A stretch of DNA of 64,000 nucleotides from Pseudoroseomonas aestuarii. GTDB lineage: Bacteria; Pseudomonadota; Alphaproteobacteria; Acetobacterales; Acetobacteraceae. The notes below the pieces were generated by a model, which saw nothing but the letters and a program-made list of their open reading frames with translations, was not told where the DNA came from and ran no database searches. How positions within the stretch are numbered: position 1 is the stretch's first letter; every line of letters starts with the position of its first letter. Shown here in pieces: positions 17,254 to 27,292 of the stretch. The translations under genes were made by a program, and so were the position numbers. Location of the stretch: the NCBI RefSeq assembly GCF_042651065.1, contig NZ_JBHSCH010000006.1, forward strand, positions 1 through 64,000, written 5' to 3'.

Positions 17254-18237
17254 TCAGCGCCGCTCGACCATGGCGTAGAGCCGCCGCCCCTCGACGCCTC
17301 CGCCGATGCCCTGGAATACCCGAGGCCGCCGCGCCTCCGCCGGCGGCACAGCGGCCAGCAGGGCCTCCATCTCCTCCAGGCTGCGCCAGCAGGGCCGCAG
17401 ACCCAGGAACACCTCCATCCAGGCTGCCTCCGGCGGGGCGGGGCCGGCGCTGCCCAGAAGCAGCAGGCCGCCCGGCTTGAGCGCCGCAAATGCGGAATCC
17501 ACCAGCTCCTTCGGCCAGCTGCCGGTGCCGCAGCCCGGCAGGTCCGGCAGCAGGATCAGGTCGAAGCAGCCGCGCAGATAAGGCTTCCGAACGAAGGAGG
17601 AGAGGTTGCAGCGCAGGCTGCGCAGCGGCAGCCCGGGCGGCAGCCCCCTGCGCAGCGTGGCGATGACGCCGCGGTCCGTCTCCTGCGCCACCCAGCGCCC
17701 GAGCTTGCCGGGCTGGGCCAGCATGGCGGCCTCCCGCAGGTGCCCTGCCCCCAGGCTCAGCACCTCGGCTCCCGGGCGGCGCTCCAGCACCGCCTCGATC
17801 ACCCGCGCGAGGAAGGCGGGCTGCCCCTGCAAGGCGCTGAAATAGCCGAGTGCGGCGGTTGCCTCGAACAGGTCGCGCCCGGCGCGCGAGGCCTGGCTGA
17901 GCCGGTCCCGCACCGTCTCATGCCGCAGCAGCAGGTCCTGCAGCAGCGGCAGCAGGCCGGGGCGGCCCGCCAGATCCTGTGCCGCGCGGATGAGAGGGTC
18001 CTCCAGCATCAACCGGTGCAGCGGGTGGACCAGCATCTCGGCGCAGGCCATCTGCCAGACCGCCGGCTCCAGGCTGCGCTTCAGATCATCGCACAGCCGC
18101 ACCAGCCGGCTCAGCGCCGCGGGGCTCCAGCCCGGCTCCCAGGCCATGTCAACCAGATCGTCGAGAACCGGCTTCAGTCCTACGACGTCTGACAAGCCTA
18201 TGTTCAGGTTAAAGCCCGGGGGCCTCGCGTCCGCCAT
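17254..18237 (-). CDS. SAM-dependent methyltransferase-like protein
   Basis: 327 residues from ATG 18237, which has an AGGAG SD eight bases upstream; 107 further codons in frame are rejected. An all-helical N-terminal half (residues about 1-150) is followed by a class I methyltransferase-like fold: motif I EVLSLGAGHLREAAML, then FDLILLPDL (motif IV position) and AFAALKPGGLLLLGSAG (motif V/VI). Organisation resembles proteins annotated as extracellular-factor/3-OH-fatty-acid methyl ester synthesis methyltransferases, but I cannot confirm the substrate. It stands alone, divergent from the ABC importer. Confidence 0.65.
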   Translation of the reverse strand: MADARPPGFNLNIGLSDVVGLKPVLDDLVDMAWEPGWSPAALSRLVRLCDDLKRSLEPAVWQMACAEMLVHPLHRLMLEDPLIRAAQDLAGRPGLLPLLQDLLLRHETVRDRLSQASRAGRDLFEATAALGYFSALQGQPAFLARVIEAVLERRPGAEVLSLGAGHLREAAMLAQPGKLGRWVAQETDRGVIATLRRGLPPGLPLRSLRCNLSSFVRKPYLRGCFDLILLPDLPGCGTGSWPKELVDSAFAALKPGGLLLLGSAGPAPPEAAWMEVFLGLRPCWRSLEEMEALLAAVPPAEARRPRVFQGIGGGVEGRRLYAMVERR

Positions 18238-18535
18238 CGCTTGCTCTCCTGCCGCCATTCGACATGGTCTCCCGACAGCGCGCATCATCAAGATGGTGGA
18301 TGAATGTAAGGTCTGTTCGATCTTGTGAACAACTTGAGCAGACCACGGGCAGGGCGGCCCCATCTGCCCAAAATAAAGGCATAGCACCTCTCGTTTTCGT
18401 GTGCTTCTGGCCCTTACGGTCCCTGTTTCCACGCGAGCGACGTTTGCCCACGCAGCGCTCCGGCTCCTGGCGCACCCCTTGCATACCCTCCGCGCCGACA
18501 CGAACCGGAATGGGATCGGGCGATTGCGACCGGAT
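18238..18535. promoter_or_regulatory. Divergent intergenic region, methyltransferase / ABC importer
   Basis: About 300 bp without a gene. It holds the SD of the minus-strand gene and is less GC-rich than its surroundings, with an A+T-rich patch near 18360-18400 (AAAATAAAGG). No clear operator, riboswitch or -35/-10 pair could be assigned. The reading frame of the plus-strand ATPase is open through part of it, but the encoded peptide does not resemble an ABC protein. Confidence 0.4.
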
Positions 18536-19528
<993 letters not shown>

Positions 19529-19545
19529 CCAGGAGAGCGTAGAAG

Positions 19546-20829
19546 ATGACCGAGCAGAAGAAGACTCAGCCCTCCCTCACCCGCCGCGGCGCGCTGGCGC
19601 TGGCTGGCGCGGCCCTGGGCAGCGGCGCCGTCACCGGCTTCCCCACCCTCTGGGCGCAGAACATCCGCAACGTGACGCTGCGGCAGATCGGCACCGGCGT
19701 CTCGGGCCTCAACCCGATCGCCGAGCAGGTGAAGAAGGACCTCGGCTTCACCCTGCAGCTGACGGTGACCGACACGGACGCCGTGGCGCAGCGCGCCGCC
19801 ACCCAGGCGCGCAGCTTCGACATCGCCGACATCGAATATTTCAGCATCAAGAAGGTGTACCCGACCGGCGCGCTGCAGCCGATCGACACCAAGCGGATCA
19901 AGCTGGCCGACAAGATCGTGCCGATCTTCACCACCGGCCGCCTGACGCCGGAGAGCGCGCCGGGCCAGGGCACCTCGCCTTTCTCCGTGGGCTTCGTCGA
20001 AAGCAAGGATGCGAAGACCTTCGCCGGCAAGCGCACCGAGCTGATGACGCTGATGCCCACCGTCTACAACGCCGACACGCTGGGCATCCGCCCCGATCTG
20101 GTGGGCCGCCCCATCACCCACTGGAAGGACCTGCTGGACCCCGCCTTCAAGGGCAAGGCGAGCATCCTGAACATCCCCGGCATCGGCATCATGGACGCGG
20201 CGATGGTGGCGGAGAGCGCCGGCATCGTGAAGTACGGCGACAAGGGCAACATGACCCGCGCCGAGATCGACAAGACCATCGCCTTCCTGATCGAAGCGAA
20301 GCGCGCCGGGCAGTTCCGCGCCTTCTGGAAGAGCTTCGACGAGAGCGTGAACCTGATGGCCTCGGGCGAGGTCGTCATCCAGTCCATGTGGTCGCCGGCC
20401 GTCACCGCCGTGCGCTCGCGCGGCATCCCCTGCGTGTACCAGCCGCTGGCGGAGGGCTACCGCGCCTGGGGCTCGGGCCTCGGCCTGATGCGCCATCTCT
20501 CCGGCCTCGAGCTGGACGCGGCCTATGAGTACATGAACTGGTATCTCTCCGGCTGGTGCGGCGCCTTCCTCAACCGCCAGGGCTACTACTCGGCGGTGCT
20601 GGAGACGGCGAAGGCCAACATGAGCGAGAATGAGTGGGGCTACTGGATGGAGGGCAAGCCCGCCACCGCCGACATCGTCGCCCCCGATGGCAAGGTGATG
20701 GAGAAGGCCGGCGCGGTGCGCGATGGCGGCTCCTTCACGGACCGCATGGGCAAGGTCGTCTGCTGGAACTCGGTGATGAACGAGGACCGCTACATGATCC
20801 AGAAGTGGAACGAGTTCATCGCGGCCTGA
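19546..20829 (+). CDS. Polyamine-type ABC transporter substrate-binding protein (Tat-exported)
   Basis: 427 residues. A twin-arginine signal (SLTRRGALALAGAALGSGA) directs folded export to the periplasm. The mature part has the PotD/spermidine-putrescine binding-protein layout: ...LMPTVYNADTLGIRPDLVGRPITHWKDLLDP, then FKGKASILNIPG and VNLMASGEVVIQSMW. Ligand is not certain; polyamines, opines or other small cations are all possible in this family. An SD GGAGAG lies 8-9 bp before ATG. Three stem-loops follow before the permease gene, probably protecting this part of the mRNA. Confidence 0.87.
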   Translation: MTEQKKTQPSLTRRGALALAGAALGSGAVTGFPTLWAQNIRNVTLRQIGTGVSGLNPIAEQVKKDLGFTLQLTVTDTDAVAQRAATQARSFDIADIEYFSIKKVYPTGALQPIDTKRIKLADKIVPIFTTGRLTPESAPGQGTSPFSVGFVESKDAKTFAGKRTELMTLMPTVYNADTLGIRPDLVGRPITHWKDLLDPAFKGKASILNIPGIGIMDAAMVAESAGIVKYGDKGNMTRAEIDKTIAFLIEAKRAGQFRAFWKSFDESVNLMASGEVVIQSMWSPAVTAVRSRGIPCVYQPLAEGYRAWGSGLGLMRHLSGLELDAAYEYMNWYLSGWCGAFLNRQGYYSAVLETAKANMSENEWGYWMEGKPATADIVAPDGKVMEKAGAVRDGGSFTDRMGKVVCWNSVMNEDRYMIQKWNEFIAA

Positions 20830-20838
20830 TTTTGTTTG

Positions 20839-20887
20839 CGTGTGCGATTCACGCTTCCGGCGTTGCCGCCTGCAGCGATCGCACACG
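20839..20887 (+). repeat. Stem-loop after the binding-protein gene
   Basis: Perfect 10-bp arms CGTGTGCGAT (20839-20848) and ATCGCACACG (20878-20887) enclose 29 bases. It is the first of three consecutive hairpins between the binding-protein and permease genes. Confidence 0.7.
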
Positions 20888-20890
20888 ATG

Positions 20891-20948
20891 GCGGGGTCCG
20901 GGGTGACACTGTCACCCCGGCGGGGGTCCAGGGGGCGGCGCCCCCTGG
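20891..20948 (+). repeat. Double-hairpin intergenic repeat, copy A
   Basis: Two hairpins: 11-bp arms 20898-20908/20910-20920 around one base, and 9-bp arms 20928-20936/20940-20948 around three bases. The sequence is a near-copy of the minus strand at 6511-6572. Where the first arm differs (T at 20904 here, A in the other copy) the partner base differs too (A at 20914 here, T there), so pairing is kept. Placed inside an operon just past a binding-protein gene. Confidence 0.8.
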
Positions 20949-20972
20949 AAGGCCCGGAGTTGGAGCGCGCGC

Positions 20973-21818
20973 ATGTCCCGATGGTTCCCCTGGCTGCAGG
21001 CCGCCCCTCTGGCGCTGGTCCTGGCCACCTTCCTGCTGCTGCCGATCGCGCTGATCGTCGTCGTCAGCTTCTACGATTATGACAGCTTCAGCCTGATCCC
21101 GGATTTCGTGCTGACCAATTACCAGGAGGTCTTCGCCTCTCCGGTGACGTGGCAGACCTATCTCAAGACGCTGTGGTTCGCCGGCCTCACCTGGCTGGTG
21201 ACCTTCGCGCTCGGCTTCTGGCTGGCATACTACCTGGCCTTCGTGGTGCAGGACGCGACCTGGCGCACGGTGCTCTTCATCCTCTGCACCGTGCCCTTCT
21301 GGACCAGCAACCTGATCCGCATGATCGCCTGGGTGCCCTTCCTCGGCCGCAACGGCATCATGAACAATGCGCTGATGGGCGCGGGCCTGATCGAGCAGCC
21401 GCTGGAATTCCTGCTCTTCTCGGATTTCTCGGTGATCCTGGCCTTCGTCCACCTCTACACGCTGTTCATGGTGGTGCCGATCTTCAACACCATGATGCGC
21501 ATCGACCGCCGGCTGCTGGAGGCGGCGCGCGATGCCGGCGCCGGCTTCTGGCAGACGCTGTGGTGCGTCATCCTGCCGCTGTGCAAGCCGGGCATCGGCA
21601 TCGGCAGCATCTTCGTCGTCGTGCTGGTGATGGGCGACTTCGCCACGGTGCGGCTGATGAGCGGCGGGCAGAGCGCCTCGGTCGGGCTGATGATCAGCAA
21701 CCAGATCGGGCTGATGCAATACCCCGCGGCGGCGGCCAACGCGGTGGTGCTGCTGGCCATGGTGCTGCTGCTGGTGGCGGCGATGCTGCGCGCCATCGAC
21801 ATCCGCAAGGAGCTCTGA
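20973..21818 (+). CDS. Polyamine-type ABC transporter permease 1 (PotB-like)
   Basis: 281 residues with six predicted transmembrane segments. The cytoplasmic coupling-helix (EAA) motif is visible as RRLLEAARDAGAGFWQTLWCVILPLCKPGIG. WTSNLIRMIAWVPFLGRNGIMN matches the PotB/PotH family loop. It begins 143 bp after the binding-protein gene, beyond the hairpins, and is followed after 3 bp by the second permease. Forms the inner-membrane channel with it. Confidence 0.92.
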   Translation: MSRWFPWLQAAPLALVLATFLLLPIALIVVVSFYDYDSFSLIPDFVLTNYQEVFASPVTWQTYLKTLWFAGLTWLVTFALGFWLAYYLAFVVQDATWRTVLFILCTVPFWTSNLIRMIAWVPFLGRNGIMNNALMGAGLIEQPLEFLLFSDFSVILAFVHLYTLFMVVPIFNTMMRIDRRLLEAARDAGAGFWQTLWCVILPLCKPGIGIGSIFVVVLVMGDFATVRLMSGGQSASVGLMISNQIGLMQYPAAAANAVVLLAMVLLLVAAMLRAIDIRKEL

Positions 21819-21821
21819 GCC

Positions 21822-22628
21822 ATGCCCGGGCGCGCGGCGCGCATCCTGCTCGGCACGCTGTTCGTGCTGTTCCTGCTGTTCCTCTACGGGCCGACGCTCA
21901 CCATCACCATCCTCTCCTTCCAGGGACCGGATGGCGGGCTGACCTTCCCGATGAACGGCGTCTCGGTGCACTGGTTCGGCCGGCTGTTCCAGCCGCAGGC
22001 GGTGGGCGACCTCGGCGCCTCGATGACGCGCACGCTGCTGCTGGCGGCGATGGTGACGGCGAGCACGGTGGTCATCTCGCTGGCCGCCGGCATGGCCTTC
22101 CGCCGCCGCTTCCCCGGCAGCGGCGTGCTGTTCACCCTGACGCTCACCAGCCTGATCGTGCCGTCCATCCTGGTCAGCCTCGGCGTCGGCCTGCTGTTCA
22201 ACCGGATGGAGTGGGAACCCTCCTGGTACTCCTCCGCCTTCGGCGCGCAGCTTACCTGGACGCTGCCCTTCGGCCTGCTGATCATGTTCGCCGTGTTCAA
22301 CCGCTTCGACCGCAGCTGGGAGGAGGCGGCGCGCGACATGGGCGCCACCCCCTGGCAGAGCTTCTGGCACGTGGTGCTGCCGATCATCGCGCCGAGCGTG
22401 GTGGGCATCGCGCTGTTCGGCTTCACGCTGTCCTTCGACGAGTTCGCCCGCACCCTGCTCACCGCCGGCAGCGGCAACACCCTGCCGCTGGAAATCCTCG
22501 GCATGACGACGACGGTGACGACGCCGGTGCTCTACGCGCTCGGCACCGTCTCCACCGCCCTCTCCTTCCTGGTGATCGGCGGCGCCATGCTGGGGGTGAA
22601 GCTGCTGGCGCGGCGGCGCGGGGCCTAG
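21822..22628 (+). CDS. Polyamine-type ABC transporter permease 2 (PotC-like)
   Basis: 268 residues, six transmembrane segments, EAA motif RSWEEAARDMGATPWQSFWHVVLPIIAPSVVG, and the PotC-like FTLSFDEFARTLLTAG segment. It begins three bases after the stop of permease 1. Its last codon overlaps, by 4 bp and tail to tail, the end of the minus-strand DUF1330 gene. Together with the ATPase, binding protein and permease 1 it makes a complete importer. Confidence 0.92.
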   Translation: MPGRAARILLGTLFVLFLLFLYGPTLTITILSFQGPDGGLTFPMNGVSVHWFGRLFQPQAVGDLGASMTRTLLLAAMVTASTVVISLAAGMAFRRRFPGSGVLFTLTLTSLIVPSILVSLGVGLLFNRMEWEPSWYSSAFGAQLTWTLPFGLLIMFAVFNRFDRSWEEAARDMGATPWQSFWHVVLPIIAPSVVGIALFGFTLSFDEFARTLLTAGSGNTLPLEILGMTTTVTTPVLYALGTVSTALSFLVIGGAMLGVKLLARRRGA

Positions 22629-22963
22629 GAGCCTCGGCCGCCCCGCCGCAGGATGTCCGTGGCGCGGTGGCCCTCCGCCACGCCGTCGATCAGGAACACC
22701 GCGCCCCGGGCATGGCGCAGCCGGTGCGGCAGCAGGGCCTGGTAGGCCGCCGATCCGTACCAGGCCCGGGCCGCCGCCCGGTTGGGGAAGGCGATGACGA
22801 TCAGGTCGCGGTCGCAGGTGCCCTCCAGCATCTCCGGCACCCCGCCATGGATACGGTAGCGCCCGCCGAAAGGCGCCAGCGTGGCATCGATCCCCTCCAG
22901 ATAGGCCAGGATGCCCGGCCCCATCTCCACATCGTGCAGCAGTCCGATGGCGTAGCAGGTCAT
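22625..22963 (-). CDS. DUF1330 family protein
   Basis: 112 residues from ATG 22963. The pattern MTCYAIGLLHDVEMGPGILAYLEGID...GGRYRIHGG...LIVIAFPNRAAARAWYGSAAYQALLPHR is the DUF1330 dimeric alpha/beta-barrel fold (ABM-like). Members are small cytoplasmic proteins, most without an assigned reaction. Its start overlaps the end of the membrane-protein gene upstream (22975) closely, so the two are probably one transcript. That transcript diverges from the XRE regulator, which may control it. Confidence 0.8.
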   Translation of the reverse strand: MTCYAIGLLHDVEMGPGILAYLEGIDATLAPFGGRYRIHGGVPEMLEGTCDRDLIVIAFPNRAAARAWYGSAAYQALLPHRLRHARGAVFLIDGVAEGHRATDILRRGGRGS

Positions 22964-22974
22964 GGCGCGCCGCC

Positions 22975-23373
22975 TCAGGCCAGGGCCGGCCGGGCGCGGG
23001 CGGCGGCGCCCTCCAGCCAGGCCAGTGCGGCGACGAAGCCAGCCTGGCCGAGCAGGAAGGCCCATCCCAGCGCGTTCGGTGCCACCAGCCCGAGCAGCGG
23101 CAGCATCAGGCTGGCCACCACCCACAGCACATTGCCGCCCAGCACCACCGCCAGCCCCCAGCGCGGCACGGCGCCGCCGCGCGCCAGCAGCGCCATGAAG
23201 GCCCCCACCGGCAGCAGGGCCAGCCCCGCCCCGGAGAGCAGCGCCGGCGGCAGGCCGGTCCAGCCGCCCAGGGCCTGCGGCGCCGCCAGCAGGGCGGCTC
23301 CCATCAGCGCGCAGCTCGCCGCATCGGCCAGCAGCAGGCGCCGCAGGGAAAGGTGTTCGGTCCACGCCATCAT
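22975..23373 (-). CDS. Small four-helix integral membrane protein
   Basis: 132 residues from ATG 23373 (or the next codon, also ATG), with GAGG eight bases upstream. Four predicted membrane segments (LLLADAASCALMGAALLAA, ALLSGAGLALLPVGAFMALL, WGLAVVLGGNVLWVVASLML, ALGWAFLLGQAGFVAALAWL) with almost no loops. The family is not recognised with certainty; it resembles uncharacterised small membrane proteins found beside regulators. Translated ahead of the DUF1330 gene, divergent from the XRE regulator. Confidence 0.72.
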   Translation of the reverse strand: MMAWTEHLSLRRLLLADAASCALMGAALLAAPQALGGWTGLPPALLSGAGLALLPVGAFMALLARGGAVPRWGLAVVLGGNVLWVVASLMLPLLGLVAPNALGWAFLLGQAGFVAALAWLEGAAARARPALA

Positions 23374-23455
23374 GATCGGTTCCTCGCATCGCTCCGGCGC
23401 CGCGGGCTGCGGTGCCGCCGGCGCCGATCCTCTCCCTGCCGCCGGCGGCGGGTCG

Positions 23456-23472
23456 ATGACCTCGGAGGTCAT
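23456..23472. promoter_or_regulatory. Operator-like palindrome ATGACCTCGGAGGTCAT
   Basis: A perfect 17-bp inverted repeat with 8-bp arms around a single G. It lies in the 134-bp space between the minus-strand membrane-protein gene and the plus-strand XRE regulator, 36 bp before the regulator ATG and 83 bp before the other start. Size, symmetry and position suit an operator bound by the XRE regulator dimer. Confidence 0.6.
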
Positions 23473-23507
23473 TGTCCGGCGGCGGATGCGGTGGCTAGGC
23501 TCGGCGC

Positions 23508-24314
23508 ATGATGGGCACGGAACCACTCCCGGCCGGCACGCTGCTGCGCCAGTGGCGGCAGCGGCGGCGGATGAGCCAGATGGCGCTGGCGCTGGAAGCC
23601 GAGATCTCCCAGCGGCACCTGAGCTGCCTGGAATCCGGCCGCGCCATGCCAAGCCGCGCCATGGTGCTGCGGCTGGCGGAGCCGCTCGGCCTGCCGCTGC
23701 GCGAGCGCAACGCCCTGCTGGCGGCGGCGGGCTTCGCGCCGGTCTACCGGGAGCGGCCCTGGCAGGCGCCCGACCTGGCCTCGGCGCGGCAGGCGATGGA
23801 GCGCATCCTGCACGGCCACATGCCCCACCCCGCCCTGGCGGTGGACCGGCACTGGACGCTGCTGGCGGCCAATGCCGCTATCGGCGTGCTGATCGGGGCG
23901 GTGGCGCCGCCGCTGCTGCGGCCGCCGGTGAATGTGCTGCGCCTCAGCCTGCACCCGGAAGGGCTGGCGGACCGCATCCTGAACTACGCCGAATGGCGCG
24001 CCCATCTGCTGGCGCGGCTGGGGCATGAGGCACGAAGCTCGGCCGACCCCGTGCTGATGCGGCTGTTGGAGGAGCTGAAGGCGTATCCGCCGCCACCCCA
24101 GGCGCGCGGGGCGCGGCCCGTGCCGGTGGAGGAGGCGGGCATCGCCGTGCCGCTGCGGCTGGCGAGCGCGGCGGGGCCGCTCAGCTTCCTCAGCACCACC
24201 ACCGTATTCGGCACGGCGGTGGATGTGACGCTGGCGGAGGTGACGATCGAGGCCTTCTTCCCGGCCGAGGAGGCCACCGCCTCGGCCATGGCGCGCCTCG
24301 CCGCCACGGGCTGA
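23508..24314 (+). CDS. XRE-family regulator with MmyB-like ligand-binding domain
   Basis: 268 residues. An N-terminal helix-turn-helix (residues 9-62, LRQWRQRRRMSQMALALEAE...ISQRHLSCLESGRAMPS) is followed by a MmyB-like PAS-type domain (LAVDRHWTLLAANAAIGVLI, NVLRLSLHPEGLADRILNYAEW, ...STTTVFGTAVDVTLAEVTIEAFFP), which binds a small hydrophobic ligand in known members. Such regulators usually sit next to and control a divergent enzyme gene. Here the neighbours are the small membrane protein and DUF1330 genes, with a palindrome between. Confidence 0.9.
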   Translation: MMGTEPLPAGTLLRQWRQRRRMSQMALALEAEISQRHLSCLESGRAMPSRAMVLRLAEPLGLPLRERNALLAAAGFAPVYRERPWQAPDLASARQAMERILHGHMPHPALAVDRHWTLLAANAAIGVLIGAVAPPLLRPPVNVLRLSLHPEGLADRILNYAEWRAHLLARLGHEARSSADPVLMRLLEELKAYPPPPQARGARPVPVEEAGIAVPLRLASAAGPLSFLSTTTVFGTAVDVTLAEVTIEAFFPAEEATASAMARLAATG

Positions 24315-24320
24315 GGCGGC

Positions 24321-24707
24321 TCAGAACACCAGGCGCAGCCGGGCCAGCCCCAGCATGGCGCGCGCCTCGTCGGGCGCCGGGTTGGCGGCGGCGGCGAACT
24401 GCCCATCCAGTGAAAGCCGTGCCTGGCCAAGCCGCCCCAGCCCCACCCCGCCCCCCAACACATAGAGCGGGCGGGATTCGAAGACCGGCCTGGCGAGGGC
24501 TGCCAGCGGCAGGCTGGTGGCGAGCGCCACCTTGCCAGCCTTGGGCCCGCCCAGCGTGGCGACCAGGAAGGAGTCCTTCTGCGCATAAGGCACCCCGCCC
24601 CCGCCGATGGCGGCGCGCAGGGTGAAATCCTGCGCCTGCGCGGCCGGCGCGACAAGGTTGGCGCCCAGGAGGAGGCCCAACAGGGCGAGACGGCGAAGAG
24701 ACATCAT
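24321..24707 (-). CDS. Small exported protein of unknown function
   Basis: 128 residues with a signal peptide (MMSLRRLALLGLLLGANLVA...AAQAQ, cut near residue 26). The mature part is Gly/Leu/Ala-rich with alternating patterns (LGGPKAGKVALATSLPLA, YVLGGGVGLGRLGQARLSLDGQF) that could form beta strands of a small outer-membrane or periplasmic protein. I do not recognise the family. It converges with the XRE regulator gene (6 bp apart) and stands alone. Confidence 0.6.
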   Translation of the reverse strand: MMSLRRLALLGLLLGANLVAPAAQAQDFTLRAAIGGGGVPYAQKDSFLVATLGGPKAGKVALATSLPLAALARPVFESRPLYVLGGGVGLGRLGQARLSLDGQFAAAANPAPDEARAMLGLARLRLVF

Positions 24708-24967
24708 CCGGCAGAACCTTCAAGCCCGCGCTTCCTTCCCTGTCCGGCTGGATAGAGCAGGTTCGCCACATTTTAAACACAATCATGGCAGCCTTGCCTT
24801 GTTTGAGGGGCGAAGGCCGCAGGGGCTTCTTCCGGTTCATTAGTTAACAGGGGATTACTGCTAGGGCGCAGGGCAGGCCGCCGCCTCAAATGTGGCAGAA
24901 CTGCCACAATAGGGCGGAGCACATGAAAAAGGCCGGGGCGGGGCATCGCCCCCACCCGGCCTGTCGA
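24708..24967. promoter_or_regulatory. Intergenic region with inverted repeat
   Basis: 260 bp with no gene. It holds an A+T-rich patch (TTTTAAACACAAT, 24770-24783), probably part of the promoter of the minus-strand exported-protein gene. Near 24842 comes GTTAACAGGGGATTACTG. An 18-bp perfect inverted repeat TGTGGCAGAACTGCCACA lies at 24891-24908. The terminator of the GNAT gene is at its right end. Confidence 0.5.
24926..24962 (-). terminator. Intrinsic terminator after the GNAT gene
   Basis: On the minus strand a GC-rich imperfect hairpin (7-bp outer stem GGCCGGG/CCCGGCC, then a further inner stem) is followed directly by TTTTT (24930-24926). It lies 6 bp after the stop of the acetyltransferase gene and ends the ettA-GNAT transcript. 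Confidence 0.8.
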
Positions 24968-25525
24968 TCAGCCTTCGCCCTGCTGCGCGGGCGGTGCCGG
25001 CGGCCGCAGGCTCTCATAGACCAGCATGCGGTGCCCATCGCGCGGAAACTCGCCCGCACAGCGCAGGCCGAGATCCTCCAGCACACCGCGCGAGGCGCGG
25101 TTGTCCTCCCGCGCCACGGCGATGATGCGGGGCAGGCCGGCCTGCCGGTGGCCGAATTCGACCGCCGCGCGGGCGGCCTCCCGCGCATAGCCCTTGCCGC
25201 GGGTGTGCGGCCAGAGCGCGAAGCGCAGCGCCACCCCTCGCCCATCCGGCCGCTCCGACAGCGCCACGATGCCGAGAAAGGCCTCGCTCTCCGCCAGATG
25301 CACGGCCCAGGTGCCGTAGCCGCGCACGGCCCAGAAGGCCATGTCGTCCTCCAGGTCCTGCCGCGCCTGGGCCGGGCTGCGGGTGCCGTGGAGCATCAGG
25401 CCGAAGGCGGCCTCGTCGCCCTTCAGGGCGACGAGGTCGGCCAGATGCCCAGGCCCGACGGGGCGCAGCACCAGACGGGGCGTGCGCACCGCATGCGGGG
25501 ATTCCACCCGCGCCAGGCCATCCAC
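24968..25525 (-). CDS. GNAT-family N-acetyltransferase (RimJ/RimL-like)
   Basis: 185 residues if started at GTG 25525. The RimJ-like layout is visible: VRTPRLVLRPVGPGHLADLVAL at the N-terminus, FLGIVALSERPDG, then the acetyl-CoA motif LWPHTRGKGYAREAARAAV (R-G-K-G-Y-A), and RIIAVAREDNRASRGVLEDLGLR. Members acetylate protein N-termini or small amines; the target is unknown. The frame continues upstream inside ettA, so an overlapping start is possible. The GTG lies 5 bp past the ettA stop, indicating coupling. Confidence 0.8.
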   Translation of the reverse strand: MDGLARVESPHAVRTPRLVLRPVGPGHLADLVALKGDEAAFGLMLHGTRSPAQARQDLEDDMAFWAVRGYGTWAVHLAESEAFLGIVALSERPDGRGVALRFALWPHTRGKGYAREAARAAVEFGHRQAGLPRIIAVAREDNRASRGVLEDLGLRCAGEFPRDGHRMLVYESLRPPAPPAQQGEG

Positions 25526-25529
25526 CGGC

Positions 25530-27206
<1,677 letters not shown>

Positions 27207-27292
27207 GGTCACACTATTCCGGGCAGAGGTTCAGCCCCGGTTCTAGCCAGACCGGGCCTGCGCGCCAAGCGTGAGGGTTCGGCCCCTGCCCT

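Noticed and set aside
21149..24028. A 959-codon open frame on the plus strand across the permease genes
   Set aside because: It overlaps well-supported permease, DUF1330 and XRE genes in other frames and encodes Arg/Ala/Gly/Pro-rich sequence with no domain; a GC-rich shadow frame.
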